Positions 33,294 through 42,900 are shown, counted from the first letter of the stretch. The stretch is 48,892 bases of DNA from Parafrankia elaeagni (GCF_000374165.1 NZ_KB893745.1:1-48892), one strand, 5' to 3'. Translations and numbers: made by a program. Notes: a model not told the origin generated them from the sequence alone.

Positions 33294-33536
33294 CGATCGC
33301 AGTGGACCGGTGTTCCCGAACCTGATCGCTCTGGGTGAACACCATTCGTCGCCGGTGCCCGTGGGAGGCCCGTGGGAGGGTGGTCTGTGGCGGGAAGTCT
33401 CCGGGGTGCCGGCTGGTTGCACGGAGATAGTTGAATCGACAACCGTAGGAACCGGGTCGCCCGGGGCTCCGCGCCCCACGGCCCCGGGCCGGGCGGTTGC
33501 CGCCGTGAAGGTCAGCACGCTTCCTGGGAGGTCACC
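33294..33536. other. Divergent promoter region lon / pirin
   Basis: Apart from the HspR operator next to it, this stretch shows GTTGAATCGACAAC around 33430-33450, a small inverted repeat near the likely pirin promoter. No gene is present. GGGAGG (33529-33534) is the ribosome binding site of the pirin gene. Confidence 0.4.
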
Positions 33537-34505
33537 ATGCCAGCCGTCACCGCCGACACCCTCACCCTGCCGAGGTTGTCCGCGCCCGGGCTCGGCGACG
33601 TCGAGCGCCCGGTGAAGAAGGTCGTGACCGCCCCGTCCGGCTTCGAGGGGGAGGGCTTCCCCGTCCGCCGGATGTTCGCCGGCGTGAGCCTCGCCGACCT
33701 CGACCCGTTCGTCCACGCCGACCAGATGGGCGCCGTCGACTACGCCGCCGGTGAGCCCAAGGGCACCCCGTGGCACCCGCACCGCGGGTTCGAGACCGTG
33801 ACCTACATGATCGACGGTACTTTCCAGCACCAGGACTCGCACGGTGGCGGTGGCCTCATCGCCGACGGCGCGACCCAGTGGATGACGGCCGGCGCCGGCA
33901 TCCTGCACATCGAGACGCCGCCCGAGGAGCTCGTCATCAGCGGTGGTCTCTTCCATGGGGTCCAGCTCTGGGTGAACCTGCCCGCCCGGGACAAGTTCAG
34001 CCCGCCGCGCTACCAGAGCATCGAGGGTGAGCAGGTCTCGCTGGTCGCCTCGCCGGACGGCGGGAGCCTCGTCCGGATCATCGCCGGGGACGTCGGCGGC
34101 TTCCGCGGGCCCGGCTCCACCCACACGCCGATCGCGGTCGTGCACGCCACCGTCAGCCCGGGGGCACGGGTGAGCGTGCCGTGGAAGCCGGAGTACAACG
34201 GCCTGGTCTACGTCCTGGCCGGTGCCGGAACCGTCGGTGCGAAGGACACTCCCGTCCATCTCGGCCAGACGGCCGTGCTCGGTGCCGGTGACCGGATCAG
34301 CCTCGCCGCGGCTCCCCGCCAGGACGCGGACGCCCCGAACCTGGAGGTGCTGCTGCTCGGCGGCCAGCCCATCCGCGAGCACGTGGAGATGTACGGGCCG
34401 TTCGTGATGAACACCCGTCAGGAGCTCCAGCAGGCCGTCGAGGACTTCCAGGCCGGCCGCCTCGGTGTGATCCCGGAGAACGCCCTGATGCCGCACCGGG
34501 CGTGA
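33537..34505 (+). CDS. Pirin-family cupin protein
   Basis: This 322-residue protein starts at ATG 33537 behind GGGAGG. The N-terminal cupin has the iron-binding motif W-H-P-H-R-G-F-E-T-V-T-Y (two His) and H-Q-D-S-H-G (third His), with the Glu in I-L-H-I-E-T. The second cupin domain (about 190-300) has no such ligands, as in all pirins. Some pirins act as quercetinases or redox-sensitive co-regulators; the role here is unknown. It is divergent from lon and followed by a GC-only low-complexity stretch and then a Crp/Fnr gene. Confidence 0.92.
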   Translation: MPAVTADTLTLPRLSAPGLGDVERPVKKVVTAPSGFEGEGFPVRRMFAGVSLADLDPFVHADQMGAVDYAAGEPKGTPWHPHRGFETVTYMIDGTFQHQDSHGGGGLIADGATQWMTAGAGILHIETPPEELVISGGLFHGVQLWVNLPARDKFSPPRYQSIEGEQVSLVASPDGGSLVRIIAGDVGGFRGPGSTHTPIAVVHATVSPGARVSVPWKPEYNGLVYVLAGAGTVGAKDTPVHLGQTAVLGAGDRISLAAAPRQDADAPNLEVLLLGGQPIREHVEMYGPFVMNTRQELQQAVEDFQAGRLGVIPENALMPHRA

Positions 34506-34529
34506 CCCCGGCACGCTCCGACCGTGCCC

Positions 34530-34565
34530 GGCCCGGCCCGGCCCGGCCCGGCCCGGGCCGGGCCT
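34530..34565. repeat. 5-bp GCCCG repeat with palindromic end
   Basis: Runs of GCCCG change into GGGCCGGGCC, so CCCGGCCCGGGCCGGG is self-complementary. The stretch follows the pirin stop by about 25 bases and may terminate its transcription. Confidence 0.5.
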
Positions 34566-34736
34566 GTGCTGTGATGGTTTGCGCAGCGCGCCCGATCCTT
34601 CACGCAAGGCCGCTGACGTGGTGGTATCAACCTTTAGTCAGAACGCGTGGTGCCGCGCCGGTTCCGGTGGCCCGCGGCACCACCCGACAGTTGGTCGCGC
34701 CCGGCTCAGCGGTGCCCGGCGCAGAAGGAGCAGATC

Positions 34737-35477
34737 ATGGTTCGGCCTGGTGGCGGCGCTGGTCCGGACCGCCAGCGTCCGCGGCGGCTGGACTGGCCGG
34801 CCAAGAGCCTGCTGGGCCGGCTGCCGGAGCCGATCCGCACGGAGTTCGTCGCGCTCGGCGCCTACCGGGAGTTCACCAGCGACGAGGTGCTGCTGCGGGA
34901 GGGCGAGGAGACGAACTTCGTCGTGCTGCTGCTGAGCGGCTGGGTCAAGGTGACCGCGTCGACCGAGAACGGCGGCTTCGCCCTGCTGGCGATCCGGCAC
35001 GGCGGCGACCTCGTCGGCGAGCAGGCCGGGCTGGACGGTGAGCCGCGCTCGGCGACAGTGACGGCGGCCGGTGCCGTCCTCGCGAAGGTCATCGCGCTGG
35101 AGGCCTTTCTGGACTTCCTGCGGCGCGCCCCCGAGGCGAACACCCCCGTGCTCCAGTCCGTCAGTGCCAAGCTGCGCAACTCGACCCGGCGCCGGGTCGA
35201 GTTCGGCGGGTGCACGGTCGCGATGCGCCTGGCCCGCGTGGTCTGTGAGCTGGAGCACGCCTACGGCGCCGACGCGACGGACGGGACCGGCCGCCGCGTG
35301 CAGATCTCCCTCACCCAGCCGGAACTCGCCGGCCTCGTCGGCGCCGCCGAGCCGACCGTGCACAAGGTTCTGCGCGAGCTGCGCCAGCAGGGCGTGGTGG
35401 ACACCCGCTACCGGGCGATCGTGATCCGTGATGTCGACGCGCTCTACACTGCCGCCGGCATACCCCGCCGCCGCTGA
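34737..35477 (+). CDS. Crp/Fnr-family transcriptional regulator
   Basis: ATG 34737 behind AAGGAG gives 246 residues. The N-terminal cyclic-nucleotide-binding fold (about 25-140) has L-L-R-E-G-E-E-T-N-F-V-V-L-L-L-S-G-W-V-K-V and G-D-L-V-G-E-Q-A. The segment R-S-A-T-V-T-A corresponds to the phosphate-binding cassette, where the Arg-Ser pair that contacts cAMP is kept. The C-terminal winged helix (Q-P-E-L-A-G-L-V-G-A-A-E-P-T-V-H-K-V-L-R-E-L) binds DNA. It has no Fnr-type Cys cluster. It is probably a cAMP-type regulator; targets are unknown. The next gene downstream may be a cyclase-like protein, which would fit a nucleotide signal. Confidence 0.9.
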   Translation: MVRPGGGAGPDRQRPRRLDWPAKSLLGRLPEPIRTEFVALGAYREFTSDEVLLREGEETNFVVLLLSGWVKVTASTENGGFALLAIRHGGDLVGEQAGLDGEPRSATVTAAGAVLAKVIALEAFLDFLRRAPEANTPVLQSVSAKLRNSTRRRVEFGGCTVAMRLARVVCELEHAYGADATDGTGRRVQISLTQPELAGLVGAAEPTVHKVLRELRQQGVVDTRYRAIVIRDVDALYTAAGIPRRR

Positions 35478-35540
35478 CCTGCGGATCGCAGGTGCCGACC
35501 CGCCTCCCGCGCCGGCACCCCTGCCTGCTGGCGCCCCTGC

Positions 35541-35580
35541 CCGCCGTCACGCTTCCCTGCCCGCCGTCACGCTTCCCTGC
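35541..35580. repeat. 20-bp tandem duplication
   Basis: CCGCCGTCACGCTTCCCTGC is repeated twice without a gap in the intergenic region between the Crp-type and the following gene. Function unknown. Confidence 0.85.
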
Positions 35581-35733
35581 CGGCGCAGCGACCGACCCCG
35601 CTGGGGAACCGGTGCCGGTGCCACATCGTTGTCCAGTCGGCTTCGCTCGGTGAAAACCATCGCAGGAGGATGTTCTCGTCCTCCCGCGGGTGAACAGTGG
35701 CTCTCAGCGAAACGTCCTTCTCGGAGGCTGAGC

Positions 35734-36501
35734 GTGAACGAAGCGGCTCCCGGCATCCGGCGGCTCTGCATCGCCATCGCCACGGACGCCCCTACCCTCC
35801 TCCCCGGCCACCGGCCGGATGGTCCGGAAGCCCGGGGAGGGCTCGCCGCGTTGCCGGGCGGCCCATCGCCGGCCTCGCCGGCCTTACTGGCCTCGCCGGC
35901 CTTACTGGGCGCGGTCCTCGACGAGGCCTGCGGCGCCGCGGGTGTGCAGCGTGTGCACTGGGTCCCCTGGCCGGAAGGCGGCGAGCTGGGGGTCTTTCCG
36001 CCTGGGATCGACGAGGGCCGGGTGGTCGCCGCGTTCACCCGGGAGCTGTGCCGTGCGGTCGCCCGGGCCAACGACACCCGGGCCAACGACACCCGGGCCG
36101 GCGGCGACCGGGCCGGCGGCGACCGGGCCGGCGGCGACCGGGCCGGCGGCGACCGGGCCGGCGGCGCTACGGTGCGGCTGCGGCTTCGGGTCGCGCTGCA
36201 CCAGGGGATCACCCGCTGCGACGAGGGGGGCTACAGCGGGCGGGCGGTGGTGAAGGCCTGCCAGCTGCTCGATGCCGAGGTGCTCCGCCGGGAGCTGGCG
36301 GCCAGCCCGGGAGCCGACCTGGCGTTCATCGTGTCCGCGGAACTGTTCGACGACGTCGCCGGCGAGGACCACACCGATCTGCGCCGCAGCGAGTTCCGGC
36401 AGGTCACCGTGCCCGGGCCGCCGGCGGGCCCCGCCCTGCTGGCCTGGGTTGCCACGCGCCGGTCGCCCGCGCCGGTCGGAGGCACCGCCGCGCCCTGGTG
36501 A
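35734..36501 (+). CDS. Possible nucleotidyl-cyclase-like protein with RAGGD repeat
   Basis: GTG 35734 behind GGAGG gives 255 residues. The start I-R-R-L-C-I-A-I-A-T-D and the later L-R-V-A-L-H-Q-G-I-T, G-Y-S-G-R-A-V-V-K-A-C-Q-L-L-D and F-I-V-S-A-E-L-F-D-D-V have the order and spacing of a class-III cyclase-like domain as seen in some actinobacterial proteins. However, the first metal-binding Asp region has been replaced by an insert, so activity is doubtful. Residues about 110-145 are R-A-N-D-T x2 and R-A-G-G-D x5, encoded by a 15-bp minisatellite. It lies between a Crp-type regulator and a HipA-like kinase on the same strand. The family call is tentative. Confidence 0.5.
   Translation: MNEAAPGIRRLCIAIATDAPTLLPGHRPDGPEARGGLAALPGGPSPASPALLASPALLGAVLDEACGAAGVQRVHWVPWPEGGELGVFPPGIDEGRVVAAFTRELCRAVARANDTRANDTRAGGDRAGGDRAGGDRAGGDRAGGATVRLRLRVALHQGITRCDEGGYSGRAVVKACQLLDAEVLRRELAASPGADLAFIVSAELFDDVAGEDHTDLRRSEFRQVTVPGPPAGPALLAWVATRRSPAPVGGTAAPW
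36064..36168 (+). repeat. In-frame 15-bp minisatellite
   Basis: Two copies of CGGGCCAACGACACC are followed by four perfect copies of CGGGCCGGCGGCGAC and one variant. They encode R-A-N-D-T and R-A-G-G-D units and keep the frame. Confidence 0.9.
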
Positions 36502-36667
36502 CCTGGCGGCGGCCGGAAGGCTCGTTGCCCAGCTGAGCCGTTTTCCAGCTGAGCCGTTGCCAGGCGAGCGGAGAACGCCCCACTGCTCGCGGGCCGGCGG
36601 TGGGCGGCCCGCCCGGCTGCCTGGCCCCGCCTGCCGCGGAGGGCCGGCCGGCAGGCATGCTGGGGGC

Positions 36668-37504
36668 GTGCTGCGTCATGTCCGCGCGATCCGCTACGCC
36701 ACGCCCCTGCGGGAGGGCGGCAGTCTGCCCGGTCTGATGGAAGGTGACGATCTCGGGACCTGGGTGGTCAAGTTCACCGGCGCGGGCCAGGGCCCGAAGG
36801 CGCTGGTCGCCGAGGTGGTCGTCGGTGAGCTCGCGCGCGGCCTGGGGTTCGCGGTGCCCGAGCTGGTCGTGGTGGACGTGGATCCCGACCTCGGTCGCAC
36901 CGAGCCCGACCAGGAGGTCCAGGAGCTGCTGCGGGCCAGCCCGGGCAGCAACCTCGGCATGGACTACCTGCCGGGTTCGATCACCTACGATCCGCTGGCC
37001 TTCGACGTCGAGCGGGAGCTCGCCGCCCGGGTGGTGTGGCTCGACGCCCTCACCCTGAACGTGGACCGTTCCTGGCGGAACCCGAACCTGCTGGTGTGGG
37101 GCGGCCGGCTGTGGCTGATCGATCACGGCGCGGCGCTGTACCCGCACCATGACTGGGCGGGTGCCGGGGCGGCCGTCGACCGGCCGCTGCCCCGCTTCGC
37201 CGAGCATGTGCTGCTGCCGGTGCTCGGTCCCGGCGCCGCCGAGCTGCTCGCCGCGGCCGACGCGGAGCTGGCGCCCGCGGTCACGGCCGCGCTGCTGTCC
37301 CGGGTGCTCGAGCTGGTGCCGGGGGAGTGGGCTGATGCTCCGGGATCGGCCTACATCGACTGGCTGCTGGCCCGGGTGGGCGGAGCCCGGCCCTGGCTGG
37401 AGCCGATGCTCGTCCCGGCGGCGCAGGGACCCCCGGCGGGGGAGCGGGTCGCTGATCGGCCCTCGGCGCGTCCCGGCTGGCTCACGGGAGGGCGCGGTGC
37501 CTGA
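36668..37504 (+). CDS. HipA-like kinase-fold protein
   Basis: This 278-residue protein starts at GTG 36668 behind GGGGG. T-P-L-R-E-G-G-S-L-P-G-L, then W-V-V-K-F (possible ATP-binding Lys), G-P-K-A-L-V-A-E-V-V-V-G-E-L-A and the catalytic-like W-L-D-A-L-T-L-N-V-D-R-S-W-R-N-P-N with L-I-D-H-G-A-A-L match the short HipA-family kinases of actinobacteria. These lack the long N-terminal domain of toxin HipA. The next gene, coding for a DUF3037 protein, overlaps its end by eight bases. This pair is conserved in actinobacteria, but its role is unknown; a toxin-antitoxin function has not been shown. Confidence 0.85.
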   Translation: MLRHVRAIRYATPLREGGSLPGLMEGDDLGTWVVKFTGAGQGPKALVAEVVVGELARGLGFAVPELVVVDVDPDLGRTEPDQEVQELLRASPGSNLGMDYLPGSITYDPLAFDVERELAARVVWLDALTLNVDRSWRNPNLLVWGGRLWLIDHGAALYPHHDWAGAGAAVDRPLPRFAEHVLLPVLGPGAAELLAAADAELAPAVTAALLSRVLELVPGEWADAPGSAYIDWLLARVGGARPWLEPMLVPAAQGPPAGERVADRPSARPGWLTGGRGA

Positions 37505-37895
37505 CCTGTTCGAGTACGCGATGGTCCGGGTGGTGCCCCGGATCGAGCGCGGCGAATGCGTCAACGTCGGGGTGCTGTTGTGGTGCCAGCGGGCTGCCTT
37601 TCTCGGCTCGCGGTGCGTCCTCGACCGGGAGCGGCTGGTCAGCCTCGATCCGTTCCTCGACCTGGCCGCGGTGGCGGCGCATCTCGCCGCGCTGCGCCGG
37701 GTCTGCGCGGGCGGCCCGGAGGCCGGACCCGCCGGCCAGCTCTCCGGGGGGGAGCGGTTCCGCTGGCTGACCGCGCCGCGCAGCACCGTCGTCCAGGCCT
37801 CGGCCGTACACAGCGGCCTCACCGAGGATCCGGCGGCCGAACTGGACCGGCTGGTGGCCCTGCTCGTCGACCGCCCCGGCCCGCTCACGGGCTGA
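37497..37895 (+). CDS. DUF3037 protein
   Basis: GTG 37497 (overlap of eight bases with the kinase gene) gives 132 residues. F-E-Y-A-M-V-R-V-V-P-R-I-E-R-G-E-C-V-N-V-G-V near the start and the acidic/hydrophobic L-T-E-D-P-A-A-E-L-D-R-L-V close to the end are typical of DUF3037. No catalytic motif is known. The overlap with the HipA-like kinase suggests that they act together, for example as substrate or regulator of the kinase. Confidence 0.85.
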   Translation: MPDLFEYAMVRVVPRIERGECVNVGVLLWCQRAAFLGSRCVLDRERLVSLDPFLDLAAVAAHLAALRRVCAGGPEAGPAGQLSGGERFRWLTAPRSTVVQASAVHSGLTEDPAAELDRLVALLVDRPGPLTG

Positions 37896-37910
37896 CGCCC
37901 CCCGGGCCGG

Positions 37911-37955
37911 CGGCCGGAATCTGATCGGCCGGAATCTGATCGGCCGGAGCCTGAT
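37911..37955. repeat. 15-bp tandem repeat, three copies
   Basis: CGGCCGGAATCTGAT is repeated three times (third copy CGGCCGGAGCCTGAT), 15 bases after the DUF3037 stop. It is non-coding. Confidence 0.85.
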
Positions 37956-37974
37956 CGGCCCCGGACAGGTGGCG

Positions 37975-38013
37975 GCGTCGCTCGCGGGTCCCCCACGTAC
38001 CCGCGAGCGACGC
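37975..38013. terminator. Bidirectional terminator, DUF3037 / GH26
   Basis: GCGTCGCTCGCGGGT (37975-37989) and ACCCGCGAGCGACGC (37999-38013) form a perfect 15-bp stem with a 9-nt loop between two convergent genes. Confidence 0.8.
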
Positions 38014-38032
38014 GCCGGTCATGCGCCTCCCG

Positions 38033-39718
38033 CTACGGGTTGCTCCACAGCTGGGTGTAGAGCTGGGCGGACGCGTTGTTGGCGAACAGACAGTGCTGAT
38101 CGATGGGCCGGTAGAGGTTCGAACCGATGTTGGGCGGTTCGCAGGTGTTGTAGTAGTTCTCGTAGTACAGACCGGCGTTGGCCCTGGCCTCCATCCAGTC
38201 ACGCATGAAGCGGATGAAGTTCGGGTTGTCGCCGGCGCCGTTCTCGTTGCGCCCGCTCACGACGCCCCACTCGCCGATTCCGAAGAGCTTGTTGTTCGCC
38301 CGGGCGAAGTTGTAGAGCCAGGTTATTCCGCCGACGGCGTTCGCCTGGTTGTTGAACTCCGCCAGGGTCCGGGAGGGCGGGTAGTGGTCGTAGGCGTCGA
38401 TGCCGATGATGTCCACCCATTCGTTACCCGGGTAGAGATCGAGCGGATTGTGGCTGGGCGGGTTCTGCGAGTAGTGCGCGTTGATGGTCCAGTCGAGCAG
38501 CGGGTCGGGCTCCGCGGTGGAGTTGATGGCATCGGCGATGTGCCGCCAGCAGCCCACATAGGCGGAGGGGTTGCTGCCCGACCACTGGTACCAGTTGCCG
38601 TTCGCCTCCCAGGCGATCCGGATGATGGAGTTCTGCCTCCCGGTGCTGTTCAGGGTGTGGCCGAAGGTGCGCCACTGCGAGTCGTAGGCACCCGCGGCGC
38701 AGGCGGTGAGTGTGTGCCCCGAGTTCTCGGGGAAGGGAGGTACCGAGATGACGAGACGGCCCGGCCAACCCGCGAAGTTGGCCTGGGTCCAGGACGGCTG
38801 CACGATGTTCTGCCAGTTGTTGCGGCTGACGAAGACATGCGCCAGGTCGCACGGTCTGCCACGGAGGGAGCAGAACGCATCCACATTGGGTGCGTTCTGA
38901 ATGGGGTCGCCGTTCGCCCCGGAGAGCCAGCGTTGACCCGGTGGCGGACCGGAGTCGACATAGACCTGCGCCCGGTCGAAAGTGACCTGAATGCCGCCGG
39001 ACGCCGGGTCGTGCCAACCGACGTTCACCAGCACCGCGGTGTGGACGCCGGCGTTGAGGAGGCCGGACTGGTAGATGCGGGCCACGCTCGCGGACGAGGC
39101 GAAGGTGTTCACCGCGGTCGGAGTCTGGCCGTCCACACTGATGGTCGTGATACCGCCGTCGGGCCCGAGAAGCCCGTAGATGTCCAGCTGCACCCCGGTG
39201 AAGCGCAGCACGGCGCCGCTGGATGCCTGGGTCGAACGGCGGTAGCTCCCGTTGGGTGTGGCCGGTGCGCCGCCTGTGACGGCCGTCCAGTCACCGAAGT
39301 AACTGACCTGGTTGACACCGGAGCCCACCGCGCCGTCCTCGATGAGGACGCCCGGCACAGGAACGGCGTCGGCGCCCGCGCCGGTGATCGCCGTCCCGGT
39401 GAACAGGACTGGCGCGAGGACGGCGAGCCGCAGCAGCGCCGTCCGTCGCGGTGATCTGCGCGGCGGACGGCGTCGGTGCCTGGGCGGACCGCCACGCCCG
39501 ATCCGTCTGCCCGTGGCGTCGTTACCGCCGGTTTCTCCGCTCGCCGAATAGTGACTCCCCCCGTCTTGCTGTGCTGTGCCGCGTGCTCGACCGGTCCGGA
39601 TCCGCCAGGCGGTGGATCTCCGGCGCTGTCGATGTTTCGCATGCCTCGGGTTGTGCTCGCCGCAGTCGATGACCTCCTGTGGCGAAATCCCCCGATCCGA
39701 AGTGGTTGCGTGTGGCAC
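38033..39718 (-). CDS. Secreted GH26-like glycoside hydrolase
   Basis: The open frame gives 561 residues from GTG 39718. The start is uncertain, because a signal helix (T-A-L-L-R-L-A-V-L-A-P-V-L-F, after R-R) comes only at about residue 92, and no other ATG or GTG lies in frame between. A beta-sandwich region (about 130-250) precedes the catalytic barrel. I-R-I-A-W-E-A-N-G-N-W-Y-Q-W-S-G holds the acid/base Glu and K-L-F-G-I-G-E-W-G-V the nucleophile Glu, the GH26 pattern of mannanases and related enzymes. Several Cys suggest disulfides. It lies at the end of the envelope glycan cluster and may trim a mannan- or xylan-like polymer; the substrate is inferred. Confidence 0.8.
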   Translation of the reverse strand: MPHATTSDRGISPQEVIDCGEHNPRHAKHRQRRRSTAWRIRTGRARGTAQQDGGSHYSASGETGGNDATGRRIGRGGPPRHRRRPPRRSPRRTALLRLAVLAPVLFTGTAITGAGADAVPVPGVLIEDGAVGSGVNQVSYFGDWTAVTGGAPATPNGSYRRSTQASSGAVLRFTGVQLDIYGLLGPDGGITTISVDGQTPTAVNTFASSASVARIYQSGLLNAGVHTAVLVNVGWHDPASGGIQVTFDRAQVYVDSGPPPGQRWLSGANGDPIQNAPNVDAFCSLRGRPCDLAHVFVSRNNWQNIVQPSWTQANFAGWPGRLVISVPPFPENSGHTLTACAAGAYDSQWRTFGHTLNSTGRQNSIIRIAWEANGNWYQWSGSNPSAYVGCWRHIADAINSTAEPDPLLDWTINAHYSQNPPSHNPLDLYPGNEWVDIIGIDAYDHYPPSRTLAEFNNQANAVGGITWLYNFARANNKLFGIGEWGVVSGRNENGAGDNPNFIRFMRDWMEARANAGLYYENYYNTCEPPNIGSNLYRPIDQHCLFANNASAQLYTQLWSNP

Positions 39719-39804
39719 CCCCGCGCCTCATCCCTTCGTCAGGACCCGTGGTCGGTGCACTCCTCGACCAGAGCCGCTTCTAGCAGATGACGCGGCGATG
39801 CTAT

Positions 39805-39833
39805 ACGGAGAGTAAGCGGAGACTACTCTCCGT
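39805..39833. promoter_or_regulatory. 10-bp inverted repeat upstream of GH26 gene
   Basis: ACGGAGAGTA (39805-39814) and TACTCTCCGT (39824-39833) are perfect inverted repeats with a 9-bp spacer. They lie 87-115 bases upstream of the GTG of the GH26 gene, in an AT-richer patch. An operator is as likely as a hairpin. Confidence 0.45.
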
Positions 39834-39884
39834 TACGTTTGGGTCGGAGATTCGACCGGCCGTACCCGGACTTGCGCTGGCCGG

Positions 39885-39915
39885 AACCGGCGTGGCCACC
39901 TTGGCCACGCCGGTT
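39885..39915 (-). terminator. Terminator after the AftD-type gene
   Basis: AACCGGCGTGGCCA (39885-39898) and TGGCCACGCCGGTT (39902-39915) form a perfect 14-bp stem with a 3-nt loop, 26 bases after the stop of the arabinosyltransferase gene. It probably ends the three-gene glycan operon. Confidence 0.75.
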
Positions 39916-39941
39916 GGACGCCGCTGTGCGGCGGGGTGCGA

Positions 39942-42900
39942 TCAGGAGCCGGCCCGGCGGCGGGTCGCCACGGTGAGGACGGCCTCGGCGGCCAGCAGCA
40001 GGACGGCCAGCCAGGACAGCGTGGCCACCCGGTCGAACGAGGAGACCCAGGAGCCGTCGGCGGGCAGGTCGTGCCGCGCCTGCGCCTGCAGCACATAGAG
40101 AGCACTCACCGCCAGGCAGACGGCCGGAGCGGCTCGCAGAACCACCCGCGCCTTCGGTACCCGGGCCGCCGCGCCCGTCAGCAGTGCGACGAGCAGCCCG
40201 GCCACCGGGTTGACCAGCACGACACTGACCGCGCCGGTTGCCAGCGCCAGCAGTATCGCCGACCGCACCGAGGCCGTCACGGCCCCGCCCCGCCACGGCT
40301 CGGCGGTCGGGAGCTCGGCCCTGGGGGGCGGCGCCGACGAGACCCGTACCGGCGCTGCCGTGAGGCCGGGCGCCGAGCCGGCCACGCCGCCCAGGCCTGC
40401 GGCGCCTCCCGCCGGGGCGAGGTCGAGGTCACGCCAGGTGCGCCCGCGCCGCCGCCGGTAGGTGCCGGCGAACAGCACGACCGCGGTCAGGAGGCCGGCC
40501 GCCACGGACGCCCTCAGGACACGCTCGACGGTCCGCTGCGGGACCCAGTCGAGGTCGATCGTGAAGCTGCCGCTGGTCGGGCTGACCCGCCAGCCATTGG
40601 CGTAGGCGTCGATCAGGCGGGACTCGCCGAGGTCGCGGCCGTCGACGTCCGCCTTCCACCCGGCCGATCGGCTCTGACCCAGAACCAGCCAGAACGGAGT
40701 GCCCGGTGTGGCGCCGGTGACGTCCACCCGGAACGAGGTGTCGCTGGTCGCCTCCACCTTCAGCGTGGGCAGGCCCGCGCCCGCGCCCGCGTCGGTGCCG
40801 GTGCCGCCGGTCGTGCCGGAGGCCTCGCCCGTGATCGCGTCGACGCCGGTGGCGTCGAGCCAGGCGCCGCCGCCGGCCTCGGAGGCGAGCAGCAGGCGGT
40901 CGATGTCGAGGCCGGTCAGGGCACCGTTCGCAGTGCGGACGACATGGTCGCCCGCACTGAGCGTGATCGGCGTGCCACAGGTTCGCACCTCCAGGCCCTG
41001 GCGATCGGCGGCGTCCTGGATGCTCCCGGTGATCTGCAGGCCGACGGGCGCGCCGTCGATGGTCATCAGATCGGTGCGGCACGGTGCCGGGATGTCCCGC
41101 GGGCCGGTCGCGGCCAGCGCGGGGGTCCCGGCCTGCACGGTTGCCGCAGACTGCGCGGTGATCGTGCCGTTCGCGGCGCTGGCGGTCGCTCCGGGCGTGC
41201 CGGCGGCGCCGGGCGCGGTGGTGGCCGCCTCCCTGCGCCCCGTCCCGCCGGCCGAGCCGTCCAGGCCGGGAACGGCGATCTCCGCGATGCCGACCGGCAG
41301 GTTGGTGATCAGGCCACTGATCGTGTCCTTGCTGGTGACGGTGCGGACCTCCTCGACGACCAGCCGGATCGTGTTCCCGGTGACCGCGGGGAAGGAGAGG
41401 GCGACGGTCTGGGTGGCGTCTCGGGTGCCGGAGCTCACCGGGGTGTCGGTGACGGGCGGGACGTCGACCGCGCCGACCCGCCGCCCGTCCACCACGATCC
41501 CGAGCCTTGTCGGCACCGAGTGCCGTCCGTCGGCGACCAGGGCGAGGTTCATCGTCGAGAACGTGACCGGCGTCGGCGTGCTGGCCTGGACGTAGGTGCC
41601 GACCTGCTCGCCGAGCCCCGGGCTCCAGGCAGTGCCCGGGTCGCCGTCGAACGCGCTTGATCCGCGAGCGTCCAGATCACCGGGCAGACGTCCGGACGAG
41701 GTGATCGTCGGCGCGGCCCCGGCCCGGCCGAGCGTCGCGTCGATCAGCTGGTCGCCGGCGTAGGCGGAGACCCGTGCCGTTCCGGTGAGGGCGAACGTGC
41801 GGTCGGTGGGAAGGGCGAACGTACGCCGCATCGTGCTTTCCGGGTCGCTGCGGAACGGTTCCGCCGGGTTGGCGCGGTCCCGCGACATCTGCAGGCTCAG
41901 GCGGTGCTCCAGTGAGTCGGCGCCGGCGGCGTCGAGGGTGTCGGTGGGCAGCCGCAGCACCTCCTCGGCGATCATCGGCCTGCCGTCCACGCCCGGGATC
42001 TCCACCTCGGCGAGGCCGACGCCGGACAGGCCGTCGTACTCCCGCTGCTCGCCGAAGTTCGTGGCGTCGATGTGCACTCGCAGGGTGGTGAACGTCCGCT
42101 GCGGGAAGGTGATCGTCTGCCCGATCTGGGTGCGGGACGAGTCGCTCAGGTCGACGGTGACGGGGGAGCCGCCGTCGAACGTGAGCGTGAGGCGGGTGAT
42201 CCACCGGTTGCGCGGGCCGTTGATCGGCTGGACCACGCGGATGTGGTCGGTGGTCGTCGGCTTCGCGAGCTCGACCTGCCAGTCGTCGCCGGTCGGGTCC
42301 TTGAACGCGCCGACCCGCCAGGCGGACTGCAGGTCGCCGTCGATCGCCCCGACGGGCCGGTCGGCGACTCCGTAGGAGAAGGTGTTGCCGTAGTCGGAGG
42401 CCCGCACGTTCTCGACCTGCGCCTCGGAACCGGGCGCGTGCGTCTGCATGATCGTTTCAGACGCGTGGCCGGCGTCGGGGAAGACCTCCAGCCGGTTGTC
42501 GTTCACGTCGTCGGCCAGCGGGGTCACCCCGGGCTGTTCCACATAGCCGAAGTTCTCCCGCAGGCCCGTCCAGCGCTCGGCTCGCAGCCGGTTGGTGTCG
42601 CTGACAAGCAGTTCGGCCCCGTCGTTGAGGGCCTGGCGCAGCCGGTCGGGCTGGCCGACGAGGCTGCCGGCATAGAGGATGGTGCGCCCGCCGTCGAGGA
42701 CGGGAGCGAGCTGACCGGTGGCCGCCGCGTCGACGAGCGCCTCTCCGTTGCCGCTGACGAGCAGCGGGGCCCGGGTGCTCTGGGCGCGCACGATCGAGTG
42801 CGGGTCGGCGACGGTGAAGTCGGCCAGTGCGGGCGGGTCGATGACCTCCGAGTCCGTGCCCAGGGTGATCTCGTCGGTGTACGGGATGCCCGGGTCCTCC

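Noticed and set aside
36668-37895. Classical HipBA toxin-antitoxin pair
   Set aside because: There is no HipB-like DNA-binding partner, and the kinase lacks the N-terminal domain of HipA toxins. The partner is a DUF3037 protein.
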